DNA from: Spirochaetota bacterium
GTDB taxonomy: Bacteria; Spirochaetota; UBA4802; JAFGDQ01
Assembly (NCBI GenBank): GCA_016934735.1
Contig: JAFGSG010000019.1
Span: 1-42,478, forward strand
Length of the DNA: 42,478 nt
Direction: 5' to 3'
Shown: positions 15,406-22,731 of the stretch, one piece after another
Numbering within the stretch: the stretch's first letter is position 1
How the letters are laid out: each line of letters starts with the position of its first letter
Translations under genes and position numbers: made by a program
The notes under the pieces: generated by a model
What the model saw: the letters and a program-made list of their open reading frames with translations, nothing else
Database searches by the model: none
What the model was told of the DNA's origin: nothing

Positions 15406-15435
15406 AATAGCCCACGGTTTAAACCGTGGGCTATT
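15406..15435. terminator. 30-bp perfect palindrome
   Basis: AATAGCCCACGGTTT is followed by its exact inverse complement and then ATTCGC. The flanking A/T makes a bidirectional terminator-like structure. With the MITE-like element and the hairpin at 15222, it fills most of the gene-free stretch 15206-15698. Confidence 0.55.
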
Positions 15436-15558
15436 TATTCGCAGCAGCACAGTCAATCATGCATTTGAGTGCACAAAAACATATATGCCTGCATTAATAC
15501 GCGGGAACCGCACAGGCTGCAGCGCTTTCGAAGAAGCAAAGACAAGCCAACAGCATGA

Positions 15559-15604
15559 GCATCCGGGTGCCTGCCGCGTCCGGAGCAGCAGGAGCGCGCG
15601 GGGG
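15559..15604 (+). repeat. Left direct repeat flanking the toxin-antitoxin pair
   Basis: Blocks GCATCCGGGTGCC and CGTCCGGAGCAGCAGG, then GCGCGGGG, recur in the same order and direction at 16245-16298 on the other side of the toxin-antitoxin genes. The sequence is much richer in G+C than the genes it brackets. Confidence 0.6.
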
Positions 15605-15698
15605 GCAGAGATTCAATTATCAATTTTTATACTTGACCTTAGAAATAAAAGCAAATATCTTGATTATTAACAATTTATTCTTTAATAAGAGAACTAAA

Positions 15699-15893
15699 AT
15701 GAACACAATTAAGATTGAAACTGATAAACCGGTAGTTGTTATACCTGTTTCAGAATATGAATCCATGAAAGAAACCATTGATATACTTTCTTCCCATCCT
15801 GATATTCTTGAGGAATTAAAAAAGGAACGAAAAAAAATGGAGCATGGCGATTTTGTGGATTATAATGAATTTAAGAAACAGCACGGAATTTAA
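15699..15893 (+). CDS. Type II antitoxin (Phd/YefM or RelB-like)
   Basis: A 64-residue protein. The ATG at 15699 is preferred over the in-frame upstream start at 15555, because that extension runs through the GC-rich direct repeat. The N-terminal part (PVVVIPVSEYESMKETIDIL) resembles the start of Phd/YefM antitoxins. The charged C-terminal tail (LEELKKERKKMEHGDFVDY) fits the toxin-binding segment. The stop lies 3 nt before the toxin GTG, the usual order and coupling for such modules. Together they should act as a toxin-neutralising, autoregulating pair. Confidence 0.8.
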   Translation: MNTIKIETDKPVVVIPVSEYESMKETIDILSSHPDILEELKKERKKMEHGDFVDYNEFKKQHGI

Positions 15894-15896
15894 TCG

Positions 15897-16157
15897 GTGT
15901 ACAAGCTTATCCTTTCGAAAAAATCTGCCAGATTTCTTGACAAAACAGCAAAAAACGACAAAAAGCTTTTTGGTCAATTTATCAATGCCCTTGAAGAGAT
16001 AAAAAAAGATCCGCACATAAGCAAAAGACTGACTGGTAATTTAAAAAACTATTGGTCCTACAGAATACGAGATTATCGTATCATATACGAAATTGAAAAC
16101 AAACGCCTGCTTGTTTTTATTGAAAAAATCGCACATCGCAAAGAATCTTACCAGTAG
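15897..16157 (+). CDS. RelE/ParE-family toxin
   Basis: An 86-residue protein starting with GTG 3 nt after the antitoxin stop. The length and pattern fit the RelE/ParE superfamily: an N-terminal strand (YKLILSKKSARFLDK), two helices, then the core strands LTGNLKNYWSYRIRDYRIIYEI and a C-terminal VFIEKIAHRKESY. Basic and aromatic residues in the last part (R/Y in YRIRDYRI, HRKESY) resemble those used by ribosome-dependent mRNA interferases of this family. Which activity it has (mRNA cleavage or gyrase inhibition) cannot be told from sequence alone. Confidence 0.88.
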   Translation: MYKLILSKKSARFLDKTAKNDKKLFGQFINALEEIKKDPHISKRLTGNLKNYWSYRIRDYRIIYEIENKRLLVFIEKIAHRKESYQ

Positions 16158-16244
16158 TGCGGGTTTGCTGGTTTCAGAACTGCCATTGTAAGCAGCATGA
16201 GCCGGCACGCTCCGGAAGCAGCTATGGTTATTTAAACAGCAAAG

Positions 16245-16298
16245 GCATTCGGGTGCCGGGAGGCTGAGAATCGTCCGGAGCAGCAGGGGCATGCGGGG
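16245..16298 (+). repeat. Right direct repeat flanking the toxin-antitoxin pair
   Basis: GCATTCGGGTGCC, then CGTCCGGAGCAGCAGG and ATGCGGGG, match the left repeat at 15559-15604 with an 8-10 nt insertion in the middle. A shorter partial copy (CAGCATGAGC ... CTCCGGAAGCAGC) lies at about 16192-16222. The arrangement suggests that the toxin-antitoxin pair sits as a cassette between copies of a GC-rich repeat. Confidence 0.6.
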
Positions 16299-16300
16299 AA

Positions 16301-16852
16301 CTAATCGCTCGCCCTCTTAATCATCTTAATCTGCTTTGCCGGAATGGTGACGCGTCCATTGGTTGTGCTTACAACATAGGACTTTCCGCGGGATTTGATC
16401 ACTCCGCGGTATTTTTTCCCGCTGTAAAGAAGAATGTCATACACCAGCGCATTCCCCGACTCTTTTTTAACCAATGAACCGTTGTTGCCAGTTACCTCCT
16501 TAACTGCTTCAGCACTCTTATTTTTTTTTTCAAATAAAACGCTGTCAAAATATGGCTTGTAGTATTTAACCGCAGCATATGTTCCGCTTATAATCATACC
16601 TGATGCAATGATTAAAGCTGTACCTGCAAAAAATTTAGCAGCAGTGAAACTGAACTTAATACCGTTGTTCCTTGCTTTTAATAATATTAAAAGCACCAGT
16701 GCATACCATAATGAGTGGGTCTTAAGCTCTTTCAGGGTAGATTTCAAAACCCTATTACGTGATTCGGGAAGCATCTCCCGCATGGATGCAGAAACAGGGC
16801 TGGTAAATTTATATTTTTCGAGCAATCTTTCTAAACTTGCTGTTTCTGTCAT
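16301..16852 (-). CDS. Putative membrane anti-sigma factor
   Basis: A 183-residue protein whose ATG overlaps the sigma-factor stop by one base (TAATG), implying translational coupling. The N-terminal ~45 residues are soluble and helical. Hydrophobic segments lie at ~47-60 (short, uncertain) and ~70-95 (clear), so there are one or two membrane passes. The C-terminal ~45 residues (LYSGKKYRGVIKSRGK, TIPAKQIKMIKR) form a module strikingly like the end of the FecR-domain lipoprotein: same LYS.K.Y.G, SRGK, PA.Q and KR positions. No zinc-type anti-sigma motif is seen. The anti-sigma role is inferred from coupling to an ECF sigma and from topology. With one membrane pass the C-terminal module would face the periplasm and could sense the envelope. 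Confidence 0.65.
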   Translation of the reverse strand: MTETASLERLLEKYKFTSPVSASMREMLPESRNRVLKSTLKELKTHSLWYALVLLILLKARNNGIKFSFTAAKFFAGTALIIASGMIISGTYAAVKYYKPYFDSVLFEKKNKSAEAVKEVTGNNGSLVKKESGNALVYDILLYSGKKYRGVIKSRGKSYVVSTTNGRVTIPAKQIKMIKRASD

Positions 16853-17373
16853 TATAATAAATCCTCAATATTGGATATGCCCCTTTCGCGCAGAAGCTGC
16901 GTGATCTTAGCGGCAATTTTTTTATAGCTGTATTCCACTTTTCTTTTCGTCAGCCCCAGTACGCGGGCTGTTTCGGAATAACTGTATTTATGGAGCGCAA
17001 TAAGCTCGAACAGATTCCTCTCCTCTTCGTCAGACAGCGCGTCCTTGAGCACCCCGTTTATTACGATCCGTGTATCGCGGAAGCCGTTGACAAAGCTTAA
17101 GGCGGCATCTTCCATAAAATTTTCTATATTTTCATGCCCTGTATATTTCTCCTTGTAATATTTCAGAACCATATTTTTAAGCGTGCCGTAAAGCCACGCA
17201 CGGACATTCTGAATCCCGTCAAGATGATTATAAAGCGCAATAAATACCTCCTGGCATATATCCTCCGCATCATCCTGCGAACTGACCTTGGTAACAACGG
17301 CATTGAATACCATAGGATAGTAGTCGACAAAGTATCCGGAAAAAATGTCGCGCTTCTTTAACTCTGCAGGCAT
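16852..17373 (-). CDS. ECF-type RNA polymerase sigma factor
   Basis: A 173-residue sigma-70 family protein of ECF size with only regions 2 and 4. Region 2 is seen at ~30-75: DAEDICQEVFIALY, then RAWLYGTLKNMVLKYY. Region 4 is at ~120-165, with the helix-turn-helix YSYSETARVLGLTKRKVEYS. There is no long C-terminal extension. It is followed, overlapping by one base, by the putative membrane anti-sigma. It starts about 24 nt after its own copy of the bipartite promoter-like element, which also precedes FecR and lipoprotein genes, so it is probably autoregulated and the likely reader of that element. RBS GAAGG. Confidence 0.88.
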   Translation of the reverse strand: MPAELKKRDIFSGYFVDYYPMVFNAVVTKVSSQDDAEDICQEVFIALYNHLDGIQNVRAWLYGTLKNMVLKYYKEKYTGHENIENFMEDAALSFVNGFRDTRIVINGVLKDALSDEEERNLFELIALHKYSYSETARVLGLTKRKVEYSYKKIAAKITQLLRERGISNIEDLL

Positions 17374-17396
17374 TTAATATGGCCTTCTATTAATTA

Positions 17397-17432
17397 AGTT
17401 CCCGATTTAATGAAATCGTCGCAAAATTTTTT
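17397..17432 (-). promoter_or_regulatory. Bipartite ECF-type promoter-like element, copy F (sigma gene)
   Basis: Minus-strand sense: AAAAAATTTTGCGACGATT, 12 nt, GAACT. This is the one copy with GCGAC and a shorter T-run. The distance from GAACT to the sigma ATG is 23 nt, leaving a leader of about 16 nt with the ribosome-binding site. That short distance supports reading GAACT as the -10 part in all six copies. Confidence 0.75.
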
Positions 17433-17508
17433 CATATTAGAAAAAAAATCGAGGTAATTTGCTTAATTCAAAATGACAGGAATATTTAAGGGAAGTCAAA
17501 TATTATAT

Positions 17509-18513
17509 TCAGGAACCGGTAATTATTTTAATGCTCTTTCCGCATTTGCCGCATTTGTCGTTTTCCAGTGATTTGAGACGTATATTGTACCCGCTTCGCG
17601 AGATAAGTGCAGTTTTACAATCCGGACAGATTGTATCGCTTCCGCCGTATGAGCTTGCGATGTTCCCGCAGTAAACATAATTCAGCTTTTTACGGGCCTC
17701 TTCATATACTCGCAGAATAAAATCAATGTCGGTTGCCGGTGCGGTATATTTATAACTCGGATGATACCGCGAGATATGCCATGGGATATCCGGATCAACA
17801 GAATAAATAAAATCAATTATGTCGCTCATCTCTTTTATGTCATCATTGATACCGGTTACGATCAAAGTCGTAAGCTCCACGTGGCATTTCTTCGAAGCTG
17901 TTTTAATCGTAGCAAGTACGCTGGAGAGGTTTCCCCTGGAAACTTTTCTGTATGTTTCCTCGCGGAATGTTTTCAAATCAATGTTCATAGCATCCGCGTA
18001 CTTTAAAATATCATTCAGAGGTTCCGGATTTATAAAACCATTTGTGACAAAGACATTTTTCAGATTGTTTTCCCTGGCAAGCTTCGAGCAGTCTATAATA
18101 TATTCATACCATATAAAAGGCTCGGAATAAGTATAAGCGACGCCGATAGATTTTCGTGCAAGCGCGATTTTTATTATTTCCTCAGGTTTATAATATTCCG
18201 ACCTGGCATTCATATCCTGTGATATATTCCAGTTCTGGCAGAACAGGCATTTAAAGTTGCATCCTTTTGTACCAATTGAGAGGATATCTGTGCCGGGATA
18301 GAAATGATAAAGAGGTTTCTTTTCAATCGGGTCCATGGAAACGGCAGTAACTTCACCGTAAATCATACTGATGAGCTTACCGTCAATGTTGGCTCTTGCG
18401 CCGCAGATGCCGGATTGATCTTTTTGAATTACACAATTATGAGGGCAGAGAAGGCATTCCACCTTGCCATCCGGTTTTCTATTATAATACTGCGCTTCTT
18501 TATTCTGCTTCAT
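17509..18513 (-). CDS. amrS: AmmeMemoRadiSam-system radical SAM enzyme
   Basis: A 334-residue protein from ATG 18513; a TTG-started version from 18555 is 14 residues longer and lacks family support. The N-terminal CLLCPHNCVI...GICGAR cysteine cluster and the radical SAM motif CNFKCLFC (~96-103) are both intact. The conserved GEV.AVS.DPIEKKPL.HF segment and the ITG/GINDD region match AmrS. A C-terminal zinc-ribbon-like CPDC...CGKCG is present. The family is usually found with Memo and AMMECR1 domain proteins; neither is encoded in this window. The substrate is not established. A gap of ~135 nt separates it from the upstream bactofilin gene. Confidence 0.9.
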   Translation of the reverse strand: MKQNKEAQYYNRKPDGKVECLLCPHNCVIQKDQSGICGARANIDGKLISMIYGEVTAVSMDPIEKKPLYHFYPGTDILSIGTKGCNFKCLFCQNWNISQDMNARSEYYKPEEIIKIALARKSIGVAYTYSEPFIWYEYIIDCSKLARENNLKNVFVTNGFINPEPLNDILKYADAMNIDLKTFREETYRKVSRGNLSSVLATIKTASKKCHVELTTLIVTGINDDIKEMSDIIDFIYSVDPDIPWHISRYHPSYKYTAPATDIDFILRVYEEARKKLNYVYCGNIASSYGGSDTICPDCKTALISRSGYNIRLKSLENDKCGKCGKSIKIITGS

Positions 18514-18652
18514 TTCTGAGTACCGATAAATAAGCGTTGTTTTTATTGCCGGCAACTTAAAGCAGTCTTAGAAATAATTAAAATATGCGGCATTAAGATC
18601 TGACAGAATTAAAAAAATTTAAAAGTAATAGCTGCTTTTAAGATAACTGGTG

Positions 18653-19081
18653 CTAGTTAACCTGGCTTACAGCCTCCGTTTTTGGAGCACTGACTTTACC
18701 GGAGATTTCTTCGTACGGCTTAATCATTTCGCAGCTGCCTTCAAAGATCACTCCGTCTGCTATTTTTAATTTGGCGGTCCTGATGTTCCCGTAAACCCTG
18801 CCGCTGGGCTGTATCTCTAGTTTTTCTTTGGCTTCTATATTGCCGTAAACGGTTCCGTTTACTATCACAACCTTGGCGTTTATATTTGCTTTAACAACAG
18901 CGCCTTCGCCTATGACAAGAAATCCTCCGGAAGATATTTCTCCTTCAAAGGTTCCGTTTATCTGAAGGGATTTTTTAAAAGTCAATTCACCGAAGAACTG
19001 TGTTTCCTTTCCGAAAACCGTAGCGATCATCCCGATTTCATAAACCGGATTTTTATTAACCTGAATTATCTTCCTTGCCAT
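18653..19081 (-). CDS. Bactofilin (polymer-forming cytoskeletal protein)
   Basis: A 142-residue protein with the bactofilin/DUF583 beta-helix: repeats of the type QINGTFEGEI, FLVIGEGAVVKANI, VVIVNGTVYGNI, LEIQPSGRVYGNI and LKIADGVIFEGS, with the I/V-G-x-V/Y-x-G-N-I spacing. The N-terminal ~28 residues and the polar C-terminal tail (KPYEEISGKVS...) are typically disordered. Bactofilins self-assemble into filaments that place cell-wall or envelope enzymes. The shape operon lies about 5 kb away on the same strand. Confidence 0.92.
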   Translation of the reverse strand: MARKIIQVNKNPVYEIGMIATVFGKETQFFGELTFKKSLQINGTFEGEISSGGFLVIGEGAVVKANINAKVVIVNGTVYGNIEAKEKLEIQPSGRVYGNIRTAKLKIADGVIFEGSCEMIKPYEEISGKVSAPKTEAVSQVN

Positions 19082-19156
19082 TATTATCCCTTATTTAATT
19101 ATTTATCTATCGTTCAAGTGAACAATATAATTATAACTTATGAGAAACTAAGATTA

Positions 19157-19227
19157 AAAAGCCTGTTTAATGTTTTTATCGTCCCTTCAGATTTTGCCCA
19201 GACCGCTTGGCGGGAGCGGATTGCTAA
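19157..19227 (+). repeat. Dispersed ~73-bp intergenic repeat, copy 3
   Basis: AAAAGCCTGTTTAATG, then CCTTCAGATTTTG, then CCGCTTGGCGG, then GGATTGCTAA. It is aligned with copies at 19626-19698 and 1357-1429. It fills the gap between the bactofilin and TPR genes. Confidence 0.65.
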
Positions 19228-19240
19228 TCCAAGAGTCCAT

Positions 19241-19462
19241 TTATTTTGTTTTCATTACATAAACTCCATCCCAGTCAGCAGGAGGAGGATTTATCTTAAA
19301 CTGTTTTGACCTGCCCAGATAAACATCCGAAGGCCCGTCCTTCGGATCAAGGGATAATGCCTGCTCAAAAGCCCGGACAGCCTCATCCCATTTCCGTTCT
19401 TTATACGCAGTCAGCCCAAGATTATAATACTTGAGGACTTCTTCCTTTTCCTTGGTAATCAT
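19241..19462 (-). CDS. Small single-TPR protein
   Basis: A 73-residue protein from ATG 19462, where AGGAGG lies 6 nt upstream; a longer frame from 19510 lacks that support. One clear tetratricopeptide repeat fills residues ~8-42 (YYNLGLTAYKERKWDEAVRA, then FEQALSLDPKDG). The tail PPPADWDGVYVMKTK resembles the C-terminal end of TPR-tailed class III adenylyl cyclases of spirochaetes and proteobacteria (from memory). There is no cyclase domain here. It may be a free-standing relative or a relic of such a tail. Confidence 0.75.
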   Translation of the reverse strand: MITKEKEEVLKYYNLGLTAYKERKWDEAVRAFEQALSLDPKDGPSDVYLGRSKQFKINPPPADWDGVYVMKTK

Positions 19463-19625
19463 AATGCCTCCTGTAACCAGGATTATTTTTATCCGTTTTG
19501 GAGAAACCAACTTTCAAGCTTTAAAGAAACTTGATTTTTAATACAGCTTTTCTGTTATCCAGGTTTCTTTTATATATCCTGCCCGCCTGCGGCTGGCTGG
19601 GAGACTTCCGCAAGACTAAAATATG

Positions 19626-19698
19626 AAAAGCCTGTTTTATTGCTTATTAAAGTTTCTTCAGAATTTATCCCCGCCCTGCGGGCGGGATAGATTGCTAA
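19626..19698 (+). repeat. Dispersed ~73-bp intergenic repeat, copy 2
   Basis: The best-preserved copy: AAAAGCCTGTTTTATTGC, AGAATTTATCCCCGCC, CTGCGGGCGGG, GATTGCTAA. It has the same length as copy 1 (1357-1429) and lies just past the stop of the polyprenyl synthase gene. Immediately upstream (19512-19615) is a related degenerate stretch (ATCCTGCCCGCCTGCGG) plus an AAAGAAAC/GTTTCTTT hairpin. Confidence 0.7.
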
Positions 19699-19716
19699 CC
19701 AATAAAAAAGCGGATT

Positions 19717-20700
19717 TTAATAAACCCTATCAATTAAAAACCCGGCAAGATCGACTAATTTTTCTTTATAAACAGATGCCGGGAATGCGTCGAGGAAAGG
19801 AAGCGCTTTCTTCATATACCCTTCCGCAATATCCATGCAATGCCCGATCGCTTTATTTTTTTTAATCAGCAGTTTTACTTTATCCCATGCTTCTTCAGAA
19901 GGACTTTTAATGCTGTTTATAAGCATTTCCTTTTCTTCATTTGATATGGTTTCCAGCAGATACAACAGGGGGAGCGTAATCTTTCCGTTGCGGAAATCAT
20001 TGCCTGTGTCCTTTCCTATAATATCTTCTTCAACATAATCAAAAGTATCGTCAATAATCTGAAAAGCCCTGCCCAGGTTAAGCCCGAACTGGAATAAATT
20101 ATCGCGCTCTTTATCCGGCATTTCAGCTTTCATGGCTCCGAGTTTGGCACAGGTACCCATAAATATAGCTGTCTTTAATTCGATTATTTTAAAATAATGA
20201 TCTTTATTGATAACATCGATGCCGGAGAACTCTATCTGATAAATCTCTCCCTTGAACATATCGAGAGCGGCAGCGAGTAGCTCGTCAACAAGCAATGATT
20301 TACCGTTGCCTAAAATAGTCTGCAAAGCCCTTACATGCATAAAGTCGCCTATGAGAACTGCTACCTTGCTGCCCCATTCCGATGATACCGAAACATTGCC
20401 CCTTCTGAGAAAAGCCTGATCAATAATATCGTCATGTATAAGAGTGGCTCCGTGAAAAATCTCCACTGCCGCTGCAATATCTATAATATCATTCGGGATT
20501 TCCCCATTTAAACCGCTGCTTAATATTACAAGAGACGCCCTGATTTTTTTCCCGCCTTTTTTGAACAAATGCAGGGAACTCATATCCATTAAGGGTATTT
20601 TTGTTTTAAGTATTTCCGGGATTGCCTCATCAACATTTTTCAGATGTGAATCTATCGGTTTAAAAATATCCTCAAGGCTGACTTTTAATCTATTCGGCAT
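19717..20700 (-). CDS. Polyprenyl diphosphate synthase
   Basis: A 327-residue trans-prenyltransferase. The first Asp-rich motif is present as HDDIID (~93-98), followed by RRG; the second is IIDDTFDY (~216-222). GGKKIR (~50) is the conserved diphosphate-binding start. The protein elongates allylic diphosphates with isopentenyl diphosphate, probably giving a quinone side chain. Chain length cannot be fixed by eye. It starts 9 nt after the STAS gene, so both are in one unit with comF. Confidence 0.92.
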   Translation of the reverse strand: MPNRLKVSLEDIFKPIDSHLKNVDEAIPEILKTKIPLMDMSSLHLFKKGGKKIRASLVILSSGLNGEIPNDIIDIAAAVEIFHGATLIHDDIIDQAFLRRGNVSVSSEWGSKVAVLIGDFMHVRALQTILGNGKSLLVDELLAAALDMFKGEIYQIEFSGIDVINKDHYFKIIELKTAIFMGTCAKLGAMKAEMPDKERDNLFQFGLNLGRAFQIIDDTFDYVEEDIIGKDTGNDFRNGKITLPLLYLLETISNEEKEMLINSIKSPSEEAWDKVKLLIKKNKAIGHCMDIAEGYMKKALPFLDAFPASVYKEKLVDLAGFLIDRVY

Positions 20701-20709
20701 AACATTCTA

Positions 20710-21039
20710 CTAATAAAAAGCATTTACACATTCGCGTCTTGATTCGAATATTTCAAAAATTGTATCGAGCATTGTGATCTGGAATGGCTTTAATAATACT
20801 TCATCAACAATAACGAGTTTTATGTCTCCGTCCTTTTTCTTAAATTCCTGTTTTTTCTTGTTTAAAAGCCCTAAAGCCCGGCTGCAGATAAATTTAACAT
20901 TGATCATATCAAGACATACATTATATAATCCCTCATCAAGACAATCATCCAGAACTTCCTGAAGTTCTTCCAGTTCCTCCTGATCGATCCTTCCATCAAG
21001 TGCGACTACTTCGACATTATTAACTGATGATCTCTTCAT
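20710..21039 (-). CDS. STAS-domain protein (anti-sigma-antagonist-like)
   Basis: A 109-residue protein. ATG 21039 is chosen because the in-frame TTG at 21051 is part of the GGAGG ribosome-binding site. A STAS fold is seen: V..LDGRID (~10-18), a helix with LQEVLDDCLDEG, then LDMINVKFICSRALGLL. The usual Ser/Thr phosphorylation site falls at CSRALG (Ser in ICSRAL). It is followed closely by the polyprenyl synthase gene. No partner kinase or phosphatase is encoded next to it. Confidence 0.8.
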   Translation of the reverse strand: MKRSSVNNVEVVALDGRIDQEELEELQEVLDDCLDEGLYNVCLDMINVKFICSRALGLLNKKKQEFKKKDGDIKLVIVDEVLLKPFQITMLDTIFEIFESRRECVNAFY

Positions 21040-21088
21040 CAAATCCTCCAAAACAATAAAAAATCCAATTTAAAAAATAATTTTATAT

Positions 21089-21832
21089 TTAAATCGAAAA
21101 TTTATCAACTCTTTTTATATCAGCCCTTGCTATTGTCAACGAATATACCCGGTCTGCTCCAAAAGATTTTAAAATTCTAGCGCATTCATTGATTGTTGCG
21201 CCTGTAGTGAATACATCATCAATTATAATAATCTTCTTACCCTTAATGTATTTCCTGTTTAGGTCCGGATTTTTCACTGCGTATCTGCCCAGTATATTTA
21301 AAAACCTATCCCTGTATCCCAGTTTTCTCTGTGTTTTATAGTTGTGCTTTTCTCTTAAAAAAGGGTGATATGCTTTTTGTATATTTTTAGCCAGTTCCCG
21401 CGCGATCACTTCGCTTTGATTAAAACCCCTTTCAGCTTTCTTTTTCCTGTTAATGGGGACACATGTTACTACGTCTATCAAATCTTTATATTGAATGATT
21501 TCTTCTAAGGCAAATATCACAATATGCTTATAAAGCCTTTTTCTTTTATTAAATTTATAATTATGTAATATTTCTTTAATTATACCAGAATAAGCCGCAA
21601 TAGTGATATTTTTATCAAAATAAATCTTTCTGCTTTCGCAAATAATGCATCTGTTTCCGTATAATTCACCGGAGCAAATTTCGCATTTATTATGTAATAA
21701 TTCAATTTTTTTGATGCAGCTGCCGCATAAACATGCATCTTTGTAAGATATTACTGCGCCGCAATTAATACAGAAAGACGGGAATAAAAAATCAATTATA
21801 TATAAACAGAAATTCCGGAAAGAATTAAACAT
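21089..21832 (-). CDS. ComF-family phosphoribosyltransferase-like protein
   Basis: A 247-residue protein. Double zinc-finger cysteines in the N-terminal third (CINCG, CGSC, CEIC, CIIC) are followed by the ComF core VPINRKKKAERGFNQSE and a PRPP-type loop IIIIDDVFTTGAT near residue 205. The family is linked to DNA uptake in competent bacteria, but many ComF proteins occur without other competence genes; none is seen nearby. An ATG with a weak ribosome-binding site is used. Confidence 0.9.
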   Translation of the reverse strand: MFNSFRNFCLYIIDFLFPSFCINCGAVISYKDACLCGSCIKKIELLHNKCEICSGELYGNRCIICESRKIYFDKNITIAAYSGIIKEILHNYKFNKRKRLYKHIVIFALEEIIQYKDLIDVVTCVPINRKKKAERGFNQSEVIARELAKNIQKAYHPFLREKHNYKTQRKLGYRDRFLNILGRYAVKNPDLNRKYIKGKKIIIIDDVFTTGATINECARILKSFGADRVYSLTIARADIKRVDKFSI

Positions 21833-21981
21833 ATTATTATGATATTTAATAAAAAGATTTGTTAAAAATGTTTACGGCTATTCAGGACGAGACACAATCA
21901 ATTAATTTTTATTTGATTTCCTGCTTCGGTAGAAATTACACTTCTGTAAATGCTCTGTCATAAATGTTTACGATTATGCAG

Positions 21982-22686
21982 CTACTTTCTGTAAACAGTG
22001 GGATCTGTTACACCGGCCTCGATAAATCCCTTTTTACGTATCTGACAGCTGTCGCATTCTCCGCAGGATACCCCGCCGCTTTCCGGATCATAACAGCTCT
22101 GTGTTAAAGAATAATCAATACCAAGGCTGAGCCCGAGTTTTATAATATCGGATTTTTTTAAGTCCAGAAGCGGAGCGTGGATTTTAAATCCATCGCTCGT
22201 TACTCCTGCTTTAGTGCCGATGTTGGCCATTTCCTCAAATGATTTTAAAAATTCCGGCCTGCAGTCGGGATATCCGCTGTAATCCACAGCATTGGCTCCT
22301 ATAAAAATATCTCGGGAACCTATTGATTCAGCAAACGATAAAGCATAAGAAAGAAACAGAATATTTCTCCCAGGTACATATGTTGACGGGATCTCTTTGT
22401 TCCCGACTGACGAAATATCCCGCTTCTTTGGAACCGGGCTTTCCGATTCCGTTGAAAGTGCAGACGATGAAAAAATCCGTGCCGGGATTTTTATAATAAT
22501 ATGATTGAAGATTTTAAAAAAAACGCACAGCTTTTCAGCAAAGCATATTTCTGTACTGTGCCTCTGGCCATACGAAAACGTTATCGCGTAGATTTCAAAT
22601 CCCTGTTTTTTTGCATAAGCTGCAGTGGTTGCAGAATCAATTCCTCCGCTTAACAGCACAACGGCTATTTTTTTTCTCTTTTCCAT
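21982..22686 (-). CDS. queC: 7-cyano-7-deazaguanine synthase
   Basis: A 234-residue PP-loop ATPase with LLSGGIDSAT at residue ~12. The YVPGRNILFLSYAL and GANAVDYSGYPDCRPEF blocks are diagnostic of QueC. The C-terminal zinc-binding CYDPESGG..CGECDSCQIR is intact. It converts 7-carboxy-7-deazaguanine to preQ0 with ATP and ammonia in queuosine synthesis. No other que gene is in the window. A gap of ~150 nt to comF contains nothing recognisable. Confidence 0.95.
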   Translation of the reverse strand: MEKRKKIAVVLLSGGIDSATTAAYAKKQGFEIYAITFSYGQRHSTEICFAEKLCVFFKIFNHIIIKIPARIFSSSALSTESESPVPKKRDISSVGNKEIPSTYVPGRNILFLSYALSFAESIGSRDIFIGANAVDYSGYPDCRPEFLKSFEEMANIGTKAGVTSDGFKIHAPLLDLKKSDIIKLGLSLGIDYSLTQSCYDPESGGVSCGECDSCQIRKKGFIEAGVTDPTVYRK

Positions 22687-22731
22687 AAATACGGACTAAA
22701 TTATTCTAATCAGCTTTAAATTTAAACTAAG

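Noticed and set aside
15485-15670. Plus-strand ORF across the left GC-rich direct repeat
   Set aside because: Its composition follows the repeat, it has no recognisable protein pattern and it overlaps the antitoxin upstream region.
17509-18555. AmrS start at TTG 18555
   Set aside because: The extra 14 residues do not fit the usual N-terminus of the family, which begins close to the ATG at 18513.
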